From Candidatus Kaiserbacteria bacterium (GTDB lineage Bacteria > Patescibacteriota > Minisyncoccia > Phycocordibacterales > JABAAK01), in the NCBI GenBank assembly GCA_026713605.1, contig JAPOOC010000006.1:1-51547 (forward strand): a stretch of 51,547 bases of DNA. The letters run 5' to 3'. Below are positions 32,610 through 39,609 of the stretch, piece after piece. The first letter of the stretch is position 1; the number at the start of each line of letters is the position of its first letter. The notes below the pieces were generated by a model, which saw only the letters and a list, made by a program, of their open reading frames with translations, did no database searches and was not told where the DNA came from. The position numbers and the translations under genes were made by a program.

Positions 32610-33154
32610 TTTTCGGTCGATTATTTAAAAAGAAGAGAGATGTAACAGCGGATCAGGCGGGTGCCCCAAATGAAGAGGCGCCGGGGGTTGCATTGCCTCA
32701 GGAATATGCCGGTAAAACCACTTCTTCCCAACAGGTTACCAAGAAGACCAAGACAGACAAGAGAAATGTTGCATTGCGCCAAGAAAAGAAGAGGCGTTCG
32801 CGGAAGGTGGTGCACACGAAGCGGTCCTTTCATCGTGGCAACCGGCAATCGGCAGAGGAGGGGGTGTATATCTACGATGTTATTGAGCGACCGGTTATTA
32901 CTGAAAAGTCAGCAAATCACTCGGAGAACGGTGTGTATACTTTTTTTGTGCGTGATACTGCAAATAAGCATACTGTTGCTGATGCTGTTGAGGCGCTGTA
33001 TGGTGTGCGACCGAAAAAGGTTCGGATATTGAAGCAGCCGTCAAAAAAGAAGCGTGTTCGTATCCCCGGCAAGGAGCGGGAATATGGTATGACAGCACGA
33101 CGAAAGAAGGCATATGTTTCTTTGCGTGAGGGTGATACTATTAAACTAACATAG
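32606..33154 (+). CDS. rplW: Large ribosomal subunit protein uL23 with long N-terminal extension
   Basis: A 182-aa protein. Residues about 90-180 are uL23 (VIERPVITEKSANHSENGVY; VRPKKVRILKQPSKKKR). The first 85 or so residues are a basic, low-complexity extension (for example QEKKRRSRKVVHTKRSFHRG) not found in the usual protein of about 95 aa. uL23 is at the tunnel exit and docks trigger factor and SRP, so the extension may lie near the nascent chain. The ATG overlaps the rplD stop; no later Met matches the core start, supporting the long form. Confidence 0.93.
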   Translation: MIFGRLFKKKRDVTADQAGAPNEEAPGVALPQEYAGKTTSSQQVTKKTKTDKRNVALRQEKKRRSRKVVHTKRSFHRGNRQSAEEGVYIYDVIERPVITEKSANHSENGVYTFFVRDTANKHTVADAVEALYGVRPKKVRILKQPSKKKRVRIPGKEREYGMTARRKKAYVSLREGDTIKLT

Positions 33155-33159
33155 TGTGT

Positions 33160-34017
33160 ATGGCAGTAAGAGTAAAAAAATATAAACCAAAAACACCAGG
33201 ACTTCGTGGTACCGTATTGCCGTTGTATCGGCGATTGTTGTCGCGTGGGAATGCGCCGCATCGCGCTCTGACTAGTGGGGTGAAGCGCGATGTGGGGAGA
33301 AATAGTGGTGGGCGTATTACCGTTCGGCATAAAGGTGGTGGGCACAAGCGGCTGTATCGCACTATTGATTTTCTGCAGGATAAGTTTTCTATTCCTGCGA
33401 CAGTTGAGTCCGTGGAGTATGATCCAAATCGCTCTTCGTTCATTTCACTTGTTTGTTATGCGGATGGCGAGCGGCGGTATATTGTTACTCCTGACGGTGT
33501 TTCAGTTGGTGATACCCTGCTTACGGCGGAGAAGGCGCCGTTGAAGCCCGGTAACAGGATGATGTTGCGCAATATTCCGGTTGGTACTGCGATTTATAAT
33601 ATTGAGATGAAGGTTCGTGGTGGCGCGAAGATTGCGCGCGCGGCAGGGAACGCAGCAACGCTACTCGGCTATGACGCTTCGTTTGCACATATTAGGATGC
33701 CTTCTCATGAGGTGCGTAAAGTGCCAGCAAACTGCTTTGCATCAATCGGTGCTGTTGGCAATAAAGAGCACCACCTGCGAGTGGTTGGAAAGGCCGGTCG
33801 AAGTCGTTGGATGGGGAAGCGGCCGACCGTTCGTGGAAGCGCCATGAATGCCGTTGATCATCCGTATGGAGGTGGTGAGGGAAAGCAAGGTCGTGGCAGG
33901 CGTCGGGCGGTGACGAAGTGGGGTAAGCCGTCTGGCAAAGGGCAAAAAACAAGGAAGCCGAAGCGGTATTCAAACCCACATATTGTGCGGAAACGGCACA
34001 TGGCAAAGCGGAAGTAA
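33160..34017 (+). CDS. rplB: Large ribosomal subunit protein uL2
   Basis: A 285-aa protein. Landmarks are VGRNSGGRITVRHKGGGHKR in the N-terminal region, and the conserved C-terminal MNAVDHPYGGGEGKQGRG with its essential His. uL2 bridges the subunits near the peptidyl transferase centre. The likely start is ATG 33160 (MAVRVKKYKP); a GTG at 33154 overlaps the rplW stop and is possible. Confidence 0.97.
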   Translation: MAVRVKKYKPKTPGLRGTVLPLYRRLLSRGNAPHRALTSGVKRDVGRNSGGRITVRHKGGGHKRLYRTIDFLQDKFSIPATVESVEYDPNRSSFISLVCYADGERRYIVTPDGVSVGDTLLTAEKAPLKPGNRMMLRNIPVGTAIYNIEMKVRGGAKIARAAGNAATLLGYDASFAHIRMPSHEVRKVPANCFASIGAVGNKEHHLRVVGKAGRSRWMGKRPTVRGSAMNAVDHPYGGGEGKQGRGRRRAVTKWGKPSGKGQKTRKPKRYSNPHIVRKRHMAKRK

Positions 34018-34043
34018 GTTATTTGACCAATATGAATAATATG

Positions 34044-34061
34044 AGTACTATATATAGTATT
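34044..34061. promoter_or_regulatory. AT palindrome in the rplB-rpsS spacer
   Basis: The core TACTATATATAGTA (34046-34059) is a perfect 14-bp palindrome with partial symmetry beyond it. It lies 15 bases before rpsS and contains -10-like boxes on both strands. Its role is unknown. Confidence 0.5.
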
Positions 34062-34075
34062 ACTAGATATACCCT

Positions 34076-34408
34076 ATGAGATCAGTTAAGAAAGGTCCCT
34101 TTGTGGACATAACATTGTTAAAGAAGATACGCGGAAAAAAGCCGGAGGATGTCGGTGTTGTTACTACTTGGGCGCGGCAAAGTCAGATATCTCCTGAAAT
34201 GATAGGTTTTACTTTTGGTGTGCATAATGGGCGGGTACATACCGAAGTGCTTGTTACTGAGGAAATGGTCGGGCATCGTCTTGGTGAATTTGCTCCATCA
34301 AAGCGGTTTGTTCGGCACGGTGGGAGGATACAGAAAGACGCAGATGATGCGAAGCGGGATGCGGAAATTCAGGCGGCAAAGGCAGCACGGGTGGAGGCAG
34401 ATGCATAA
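34076..34408 (+). CDS. rpsS: Small ribosomal subunit protein uS19
   Basis: A 110-aa protein with the uS19 core ([50 protein letters not shown]). A C-terminal Ala/Glu/Lys-rich tail of about 20 residues ([18 protein letters not shown]) is extra. uS19 is in the 30S head and contacts the A-site tRNA region. Its stop overlaps the rplV start. Confidence 0.95.
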   Translation: MRSVKKGPFVDITLLKKIRGKKPEDVGVVTTWARQSQISPEMIGFTFGVHNGRVHTEVLVTEEMVGHRLGEFAPSKRFVRHGGRIQKDADDAKRDAEIQAAKAARVEADA

Positions 34409-34752
34409 TGCATATATCGTTTATGAAAGCAACACTCAAAAATTTTAGACAACCCGCGAGAAAAGTTCTCCTTACTGCAAAAGCATTGCGTGGGAAGCCA
34501 GTTGCGCATGCATTGGCAATGTTGCAGATGCTTGACAAGAAGGTTTCTGGTCCAATGCGCAAGCTTATTCTTTCTGCGGTGCATAATGCGGAGCAAGGTG
34601 GCGCCAAGAATACAGATGCCCTGTTGATTCGAGATATTCGAGTTGATCAAGGGGTGATGTTGAAACGATGGCGACCAAGAGCGTTTGGTAGAGCGACACC
34701 GATTCGGCGGCGGTCCAGTACTATACATATAGAATTACATAATAGCGTATGA
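34408..34752 (+). CDS. rplV: Large ribosomal subunit protein uL22
   Basis: A 114-aa protein. The uL22 core includes LRGKPVAHALAMLQMLDKK and the tunnel-loop strand RWRPRAFGRATPIRRRSST. uL22 lines the nascent-chain tunnel. Start overlaps the rpsS stop (TAATG) and stop overlaps the rpsC start (ATGA), so it is tightly coupled. Confidence 0.95.
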   Translation: MHISFMKATLKNFRQPARKVLLTAKALRGKPVAHALAMLQMLDKKVSGPMRKLILSAVHNAEQGGAKNTDALLIRDIRVDQGVMLKRWRPRAFGRATPIRRRSSTIHIELHNSV

Positions 34753-35417
34753 CACATTCATCACACCCTTACGGTTTTCGATTAGGCATTACTCGCGATT
34801 GGCGCACTCAGTGGTTTGCCGCTGATCGTAAAAAGTATCGCGCATTACTGCGGGAGGATTATCATATTCGTACTTTTCTTGAGAAAGAGTTGGATAACAA
34901 GATGGTGAGTAGCATTTTGTTTGAGCGGGATCGGGATACTTTGGTAATCACTATTAAAACCGCTCGCCCCGGACTTATCATCGGACGGGAGGGTGTTGGT
35001 ATTGAAGAGTTGATACAGAAAGTGAAGCAGTTTTCTCGTAGGAATGGGTTGAATGATCTCATAAAGATACGAGTAGAGGAGGTGCGTCATGCTGAACAGG
35101 ATGCTATGTTGGTTGCTGAGTCAGTGGTGGAGTCGTTGAAACGGCATATGCATCCACGACGACTGATAAAGCACACTGTTGAAAAGGTGATGGCAAATCG
35201 GAATGTGCAAGGATGTCGGGTTACCATATCGGGACGATTGGGTGGTTCTGAAATTGCCCGAAGTGAAGAGGTCAAGAAAGGGAATATACCACTACAGACC
35301 TTGCGCGCTGATATTGATTATGCGCAAAAAGAGGCAGTCCTTCCGTATGGTACCCTTGGTATCAAGGTTTGGGTGTATAAGGGGGAGATCGAGCAAGATA
35401 ATCAAGAAAGGAGGTAG
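34749..35417 (+). CDS. rpsC: Small ribosomal subunit protein uS3
   Basis: A 222-aa protein. It has the N-terminal HPYGFRLGITRDWRTQWFA, the KH domain with LIIGREGVGIEELIQKV, and the C-terminal domain RLGGSEIARSEEVKKGNIPL. uS3 forms the mRNA entry helicase site with uS4 and uS5. Length is near normal. It is followed one base later by rplP behind a strong Shine-Dalgarno. Confidence 0.96.
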   Translation: MTHSSHPYGFRLGITRDWRTQWFAADRKKYRALLREDYHIRTFLEKELDNKMVSSILFERDRDTLVITIKTARPGLIIGREGVGIEELIQKVKQFSRRNGLNDLIKIRVEEVRHAEQDAMLVAESVVESLKRHMHPRRLIKHTVEKVMANRNVQGCRVTISGRLGGSEIARSEEVKKGNIPLQTLRADIDYAQKEAVLPYGTLGIKVWVYKGEIEQDNQERR

Positions 35418-35418
35418 T

Positions 35419-35844
35419 ATGTTGTTTCCTAAGAAAGTAAAATATCGGCGATTTCAGCGAATGCGGAGTACTCCTGGCAAGCGGCATGCTGGTCGAGGCA
35501 TTGCGATTAATTTTGGTTCGTATGGTATGCAGGCGATGTCTCAGAAACGGATTCGATCTGGTCAAATAGAGGCGGCTCGGAAGGTGATTGCGCGTACCCT
35601 CGGGAAGACCGGTCGGGTTTGGATTCGTATTTTTCCTGATCGACCTTGGACGCAGAAGGCGGCGGAAACTGGTATGGGAAAAGGCAAGGGGGATCCGCAG
35701 GGGTTTGAGGTTGAGGTACTCCCAGGGAGGATTTTGTTTGAGGTATCCGGTATTTCTGAAGACATTGCCCGCAACGCTGTTATTAAGGCGGGGAAGAAGC
35801 TGCCGTTGAAGGTAAAATTTGTCGTAAAAGACCAGTTTTCTTAG
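35419..35844 (+). CDS. rplP: Large ribosomal subunit protein uL16
   Basis: A 141-aa protein of normal size. Landmarks are LFPKKVKYRRFQRMRSTPGK, then FGSYGMQAMSQKRIRSGQIE and the strand RIFPDRPWTQKAAETGMGKG. uL16 contacts A-site tRNA. The ATG is preceded by AGGAGG (35409-35414), one of the few strong ribosome binding sites in this operon. It is the last gene before the 2.4-kb insertion; rpmC would normally follow directly. Confidence 0.96.
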   Translation: MLFPKKVKYRRFQRMRSTPGKRHAGRGIAINFGSYGMQAMSQKRIRSGQIEAARKVIARTLGKTGRVWIRIFPDRPWTQKAAETGMGKGKGDPQGFEVEVLPGRILFEVSGISEDIARNAVIKAGKKLPLKVKFVVKDQFS

Positions 35845-36001
35845 GTTTTTTAAGCCCTTTTTGTGAGATCACAGTTTTTTCAATTACTTCTACGCGTGTG
35901 AATACGCATTTATATACTTTTCACCCAGAAAAATAGAAAAATACCCCTTTTGATGGTAATGCTGCGCAAAGGGCGAGTGTTGCTTATCCTGCTGCTGTTT
36001 C

Positions 36002-36051
36002 GGGCTCATATGCCCGCATATCCCGCTGATTGAGCGGGGTTTTGTTTTTTT
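36002..36051 (+). terminator. Tandem hairpin and intrinsic terminator
   Basis: A first stem at 36002-36017 (GGGC with GCCC) is followed by CCCGCT-GATTG-AGCGGG (36022-36038), then TTTTGTTTTTTT. It probably ends the first half of the S10 operon. Confidence 0.75.
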
Positions 36052-36126
36052 GCCTATACACCTTGTCATTACTGGATATTTTCACTGCAAATCCGCCGTG
36101 TGTCCCCGCACAGCACCCTCTTATAT

Positions 36127-36155
36127 TTGACAAAAGTATCAAATTATTATATACT
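36127..36155 (+). promoter_or_regulatory. Consensus sigma70 promoter TTGACA-N17-TATACT
   Basis: A perfect -35 (36127-36132), 17-base spacing and a near-perfect -10 (36150-36155). TTTGA and TCAAA (36126-36130, 36139-36143) form a small inverted repeat over the -35. It drives the exported JAMM-domain gene with a leader of about 104 bases. Confidence 0.85.
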
Positions 36156-36216
36156 ATTTTTGATGTTCGGTTGGGATTTTCCAACCTCTCTCTACACCTC
36201 ATACTACCATTTTCAT

Positions 36217-36265
36217 ACGCTATTAAGCGTGGTGATGTTGTGTGTGCCGGAACATCACCACGCTT
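36217..36265 (+). promoter_or_regulatory. Start-adjacent hairpin with alternative fold
   Basis: A perfect 15-bp inverted repeat (36225-36239 with 36251-36265) around an 11-base loop ends immediately before ATG 36266. A smaller stem ACGCT-atta-AGCGT (36217-36230) shares its left arm, so two folds exclude each other. No Shine-Dalgarno is free outside it. Confidence 0.8.
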
Positions 36266-37006
36266 ATGACTATATATACAAAAATAACGGTGGGGACCTA
36301 CCTTACCCTTGTCGCATTGGTTGCGGGGTTGTTTTTTGTTGTGCAATCACCCTATGCGGAAGATGCTGACAGCATGCCCATCGCAGATTTGGAGGTGTTG
36401 TGTGATGGTGTGTGGCTGTATCCGGTAACACAACCGACCAGTGAATCAGAGAAAAACCTTTTTTATTTAATGCTTGCTGTGGCTGATTTGTGTGATGTTG
36501 TTTTTCAGCACCCCGTCCCAACCGCACATACTATTGGATGGTATTCCCGTGGTTCCTGGCTTAAAAACGGTGCGTATGCGGATGCACAGCGAATACAATT
36601 ATTGGAACAGATTTTTTATGAAAATACTGATATACGATTTAGTGATGTGGAACATATTGCTATTTTTTTCTATGATGATGCTTTGCGTCTTGTTAGTCGG
36701 AAGATTGTGGCAACTGGTAATCATCGTAGTGTAGGTATTGCGTTGGATGTTGTGATGCGGGAAGCGCAACGACTTGGAGCGACGCGTATCGTTTTTTCGC
36801 ACAATCACCCCTATGCCGCTTGCCTGCCTTCTGAGGCGGATCTTTCCGCTGTAGATGTGGCGGAGCAATACTTTTCCCCACTTGGTATGGTGGTACATGA
36901 TTTTGTTGTCGTAACGCAGGATTGCCTGTATTCACTTGAAGCACACAAAGGACATCAAACAGTCGCGTGGGCGCGACAGCAGCTTGGTTATCATTCTGGT
37001 GAGTAG
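36266..37006 (+). CDS. Predicted exported JAMM (RadC-like) metalloprotein
   Basis: A 246-aa protein. Residues about 1-27 form a signal peptide or anchor (VALVAGLFFVVQSPYAED). The C-terminal half is a RadC/JAB1-type domain: FSHNHPYAACLPSEADLSA contains the full zinc motif H-x-H-x7-S-x2-D, preceded by ALRLVSRKIVATGNHRSV and REAQRLGA as in RadC. RadC-like domains are normally cytoplasmic, so an exported form is odd. The start at 36266 is set by the leader hairpin. It is the first gene in the insertion and has a consensus promoter. A peptidase role is inferred; no substrate is suggested. Confidence 0.75.
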   Translation: MTIYTKITVGTYLTLVALVAGLFFVVQSPYAEDADSMPIADLEVLCDGVWLYPVTQPTSESEKNLFYLMLAVADLCDVVFQHPVPTAHTIGWYSRGSWLKNGAYADAQRIQLLEQIFYENTDIRFSDVEHIAIFFYDDALRLVSRKIVATGNHRSVGIALDVVMREAQRLGATRIVFSHNHPYAACLPSEADLSAVDVAEQYFSPLGMVVHDFVVVTQDCLYSLEAHKGHQTVAWARQQLGYHSGE

Positions 37007-37057
37007 GTTTATATTGTGCGCTGCTATTTCAAGGACATTTTGCGTGGGAAAGGCTCA

Positions 37058-37174
37058 GGCAGTACCCACATAACTGATTGCAGGTAACTTGTGTGGCGGT
37101 ATCCGCCCGTACGATGTGCGGTCGGGTACGGCTACATTAGCCGAATAATAACCTAAAAAATAACTATGAAAAAT
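37058..37174 (+). repeat. Hairpin-rich leader, copy 1
   Basis: From 37081 to 37174 it matches copy 2 (37711-37804) with only three differences at an offset of exactly 630 bases; similarity continues weakly upstream to 37058. It contains GGCGG-TAT-CCGCC, a CCGTAC with GTACGG pairing and CGGCT-acatt-AGCCG, and ends over the start codon of the LRV gene. Candidate structured 5' RNA. Confidence 0.8.
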
Positions 37175-37582
37175 AAATCAATTGAAGATCGTATGACCAT
37201 TGCAAAGAGCCATAAAACATCAGAAGAGACCTTGGTTGAACTTGCAAATGATAATGAATGGGTGGTTCGTTGTGCAGTGTGTGAAAACATAAATACACCA
37301 AAACAGATTCTTGACAAACTGTCAGATGATAAAAATGAGGGTGTTCTTTGGTCGGTATCTCAAAATGAGAACACACCACAAGAAACACTAAAAAAACTTG
37401 CCTTTCACAAAGAAAGTTCTGTGCGTGGATTTGTGGCAAGAAATCCAAATACACCAGCAAGAACGCTTGAACGAATTGTTGTTAATGATGATGATGAACT
37501 TGTTGTTAATGATGTAGCCATGAACCCGAAAGTTACAAAAAGAATTCTTGATAAGATTGACTTACGCAATAAGGTGTCCTAA
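37166..37582 (+). CDS. LRV-repeat protein
   Basis: A 138-aa protein made of repeats of about 24 residues with the variant leucine-rich (LRV) pattern: VRCAVCENINTPKQILDKL, then LWSVSQNENTPQETLKKL and VRGFVARNPNTPARTLERI. Each has V-R-x-x-V and N-x-N-T-P followed by two Leu. LRV solenoids usually bind other proteins. No catalytic residue is seen. The start codon lies inside the repeated leader, shared with the gene at 37796 (both begin MKN). No promoter is obvious between it and the JAMM gene, so it may be read with it or from within the leader. Confidence 0.75.
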   Translation: MKNKSIEDRMTIAKSHKTSEETLVELANDNEWVVRCAVCENINTPKQILDKLSDDKNEGVLWSVSQNENTPQETLKKLAFHKESSVRGFVARNPNTPARTLERIVVNDDDELVVNDVAMNPKVTKRILDKIDLRNKVS

Positions 37583-37688
37583 CAGCATGATGTATACACC
37601 AGACAGTCGGGTATTCACCGAGTGCCCCTCTGCCTGCTGTTTATAGTAGGTACCGATACTGCTCCTGCAGCCTTTGGTTAGGTAATGT

Positions 37689-37804
37689 GGCAGTCCCAGA
37701 CAACTTATTGCAGGTAACTTGTGTGGCGGTATGCGCCCGTACTATGTGCGGTCGGGTACGGCTACATCAGCCGAATAATAACCTAAAAAATAACTATGAA
37801 AAAT
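37689..37804 (+). repeat. Hairpin-rich leader, copy 2
   Basis: Second copy of the leader at 37058. Two of the three differences (G to T at 37743 and T to C at 37768) fall in loops; the third is the loop-closing base of the first hairpin (37734). It ends over the start codon of the Imm-like gene. Confidence 0.8.
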
Positions 37805-38077
37805 AACAAAAAATTATCAACAAAACAAACACTAAAAATCGCTGCTATAGGTCTGCCAGCAACACTCCTTGGAATACTGGCAATTGGCAGTAGCAACGAG
37901 ATGGCTGCATTGTTAGTGTTTGCGATTGTGTGCGCTGCATACTTTTTACCAACCATATGGGCATGCAAAGAAAACCACCACAACAAGAATTCAATAGCGG
38001 TAATAAACTTCTTCCTTGGCTGGACTTTCATTGGCTGGGTAGTTGCACTTGCGATGGCCGGCACAAAAAGCCGGTAG
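37796..38077 (+). CDS. Superinfection immunity (Imm)-family membrane protein
   Basis: A 93-aa protein with two or three membrane segments. Residues about 47-90 match the superinfection-immunity family: YFLPTIWACKENHHNKNSI, then NFFLGWTFIGWVVALAMA, with the typical FLPTI and LGWTxIGWxxAL landmarks. In phage T4 Imm-like proteins block DNA entry by other phages, but the family is common in bacterial chromosomes where its function is not known. It is the last gene of the insertion in the S10 operon. Confidence 0.8.
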   Translation: MKNNKKLSTKQTLKIAAIGLPATLLGILAIGSSNEMAALLVFAIVCAAYFLPTIWACKENHHNKNSIAVINFFLGWTFIGWVVALAMAGTKSR

Positions 38078-38179
38078 TGGCAGATTGTAAGCAGGTCCGC
38101 ATACCACAACTTAATGTAGAATGCTAAACTCAAGATTCAGTTTCAGTTCGGAATAATAACAAAGGATTACCATATCCCG

Positions 38180-38210
38180 CACCCCCTACACTCTGTAGGG
38201 GGTGTGTTTT
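38180..38210 (+). terminator. Intrinsic terminator
   Basis: A perfect 11-bp stem (38180-38190 with 38194-38204), a 3-base loop and a short T run. It closes the inserted segment before rpmC. Confidence 0.75.
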
Positions 38211-38265
38211 GTGCCACAGTGTAGGTATGCACGCAAAGGGCTCTGTTTCGGTGATGCAGAATATA

Positions 38266-38274
38266 TGGTATTAT
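38266..38274 (+). promoter_or_regulatory. Extended -10 TGGTATTAT before rpmC
   Basis: Ends 9 bases before the rpmC ATG. It would restart transcription of the second half of the S10 operon after the insertion. Confidence 0.6.
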
Positions 38275-38283
38275 GGAGTTTAT

Positions 38284-38562
38284 ATGGCAAAGAAAGATGT
38301 TCAAGTTGCGAAAAAGGCAACAGCTGATCGGTCTTCTGATGACCGTTCTAAGAAAGGGTCTGTCGCACCCGGGAAGGGGGTACGCAAGGAAGATTTGATT
38401 CAACAGATTCGGAAGCATAAGCAGGAAATACAGGAGATGCGGTTTGGGCTCTCTAAGGAGGCACAGCGGAAGGGTAGTTCTCGGAAGCGGTTGCGTCAAC
38501 AGGTTGCCCGTGCGGCGACAAAGTTGACTACTTTGCGGAAGAGTGGTGTTGTAGGTAAGTGA
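38284..38562 (+). CDS. rpmC: Large ribosomal subunit protein uL29
   Basis: A 92-aa protein; the uL29 helix pair is in the last 55 or so residues (EIQEMRFGLSKEAQRKGSSR, then ARAATKLTTLRKSG). About 38 extra, charged N-terminal residues make it longer than the usual 65 aa. uL29 sits at the tunnel exit next to uL23, which is also extended here. The start at MAKKDVQV is set by the promoter; the frame upstream is open but unsupported. First gene after the insertion. Confidence 0.85.
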   Translation: MAKKDVQVAKKATADRSSDDRSKKGSVAPGKGVRKEDLIQQIRKHKQEIQEMRFGLSKEAQRKGSSRKRLRQQVARAATKLTTLRKSGVVGK

Positions 38563-38603
38563 TGTTGTGTATCGCATAAAAATGGTATGTGTGTCATACT
38601 ATA

Positions 38604-38609
38604 TATACT
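38604..38609 (+). promoter_or_regulatory. -10 box TATACT before rpsQ
   Basis: Twelve bases before the rpsQ ATG at 38622; possibly a secondary promoter. Confidence 0.45.
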
Positions 38610-38621
38610 TACTGTTTTGCT

Positions 38622-38861
38622 ATGGAAGAGAAAAAAAATAAAAAGACATTGCGTGGGGTTGCGGTTTCAACGAAAATGCAGGACACTGTTGTAGTGGCGG
38701 TTGATCGGTATGTGAAGCATCCTATATACGGTAAATATCGTCGTGTTACCAAGCGGTATAAGGCACATTGTCCTGGTAACACCGTTTCAGTGGGTGATGC
38801 CGTGACGATAGAGTCCTGTCGCCCTGTTTCCAAAGAAAAGCGTTTTCAAGTAGTACTATAG
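38622..38861 (+). CDS. rpsQ: Small ribosomal subunit protein uS17
   Basis: A 79-aa protein of normal size. Landmarks are LRGVAVSTKMQDTVVVAVDR, HPIYGKYRRVTKRYKAH and VGDAVTIESCRPVSK. uS17 is an early 16S rRNA binder. The start at MEEKKNKK lies shortly after a TATACT box; an earlier in-frame ATG at 38589 is unlikely. Confidence 0.95.
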   Translation: MEEKKNKKTLRGVAVSTKMQDTVVVAVDRYVKHPIYGKYRRVTKRYKAHCPGNTVSVGDAVTIESCRPVSKEKRFQVVL

Positions 38862-38867
38862 CCACAT

Positions 38868-39239
38868 ATGATACAGCCACAAACCGTTGTAAAAGTAACT
38901 GATAATTCGGGCGCAAAGATTGCGCGGGTGTTTAAGGTGTTGCGGGGAAGTCAGCGGCGGTATGCGTATATTGGTGATGAGGTGGTGTGTGCTGTGCAAG
39001 TTGCGGAGCCACGGAAAGAGGTGAAAAAGAAGCAGGTGATACATGCGGTGGTGGTACGGCAGAAGAAACCGTTTCGGCGGGAAGATGGATCCTATGTTTC
39101 TTTCAGCGAGAATGCGGTGGTGGTGGTTGATAGTAAAAAGAAAGAGCCGCTGTCAACCCGTATTTTTGGTCCGGTACCACGAGAGCTTGAAAAAGTTGGC
39201 TATGGCAGAATAACTTCTATGGCATCGGAGGTGGTGTAA
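38868..39239 (+). CDS. rplN: Large ribosomal subunit protein uL14
   Basis: A 123-aa protein of normal size. Landmarks are MIQPQTVVKVTDNSGAKIAR at the N-terminus and RIFGPVPRELEKVGYGRITS at the C-terminus. uL14 contacts bL19 at an inter-subunit bridge and is the docking site of the silencing factor RsfS. It starts 6 bases after rpsQ. Confidence 0.96.
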   Translation: MIQPQTVVKVTDNSGAKIARVFKVLRGSQRRYAYIGDEVVCAVQVAEPRKEVKKKQVIHAVVVRQKKPFRREDGSYVSFSENAVVVVDSKKKEPLSTRIFGPVPRELEKVGYGRITSMASEVV

Positions 39240-39253
39240 TACAATACTTATAT

Positions 39254-39607
39254 ATGAAAGTACATATTGGAGACACAGTAACTATTTGCAAAGGCGCTGA
39301 CCGTGGTAAGGAAGGGGTGGTATTGCGGGTGTTGCGGGAGAGTGGTAGAGTTGTGGTTGCTGGTGTGAATATTCGCACACTCCATAAAAAACCGCGAACT
39401 GGTGATGAGCAGGGGAGCATTGAGAAAAAAGAGATGCCCATTGCTTGCTCTAATGTTATGGTTGTTGATCCATCCGACAAACGGCGGACGCGGGTTGGGT
39501 ATGTCGGTTCTGGGCGGGAGAAGCAGCGGGTTGCAAAGCGTACTGGCAAGGTGCTTAAGCATACCCCGAAGAAAAAAAGTACACCTGATACTCAAGAAAA
39601 ATCGTAA
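39254..39607 (+). CDS. rplX: Large ribosomal subunit protein uL24
   Basis: A 117-aa protein. The KOW motif is in HIGDTVTICKGADRGKEG, followed by VVVAGVNIRTLHKKPRTGDE and the strand IACSNVMVVDPSDKRRTRVG. A basic C-terminal tail of about 20 residues (VAKRTGKVLKHTPKKK) is added. uL24 is a primary assembly initiator of the 50S subunit. Confidence 0.95.
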   Translation: MKVHIGDTVTICKGADRGKEGVVLRVLRESGRVVVAGVNIRTLHKKPRTGDEQGSIEKKEMPIACSNVMVVDPSDKRRTRVGYVGSGREKQRVAKRTGKVLKHTPKKKSTPDTQEKS

Positions 39608-39609
39608 CT

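Larger units (their letters stand above)
35845..36265. other. Insertion junction and regulatory region
   Basis: 421 bases after rplP with no firm gene. It contains a TATACT box (35913-35918), a possible 26-codon reading frame (35953-36033), tandem hairpins ending in a terminator (36002-36051), a consensus promoter (36127-36155) and a strong hairpin reaching the next ATG (36225-36265). Confidence 0.65.
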
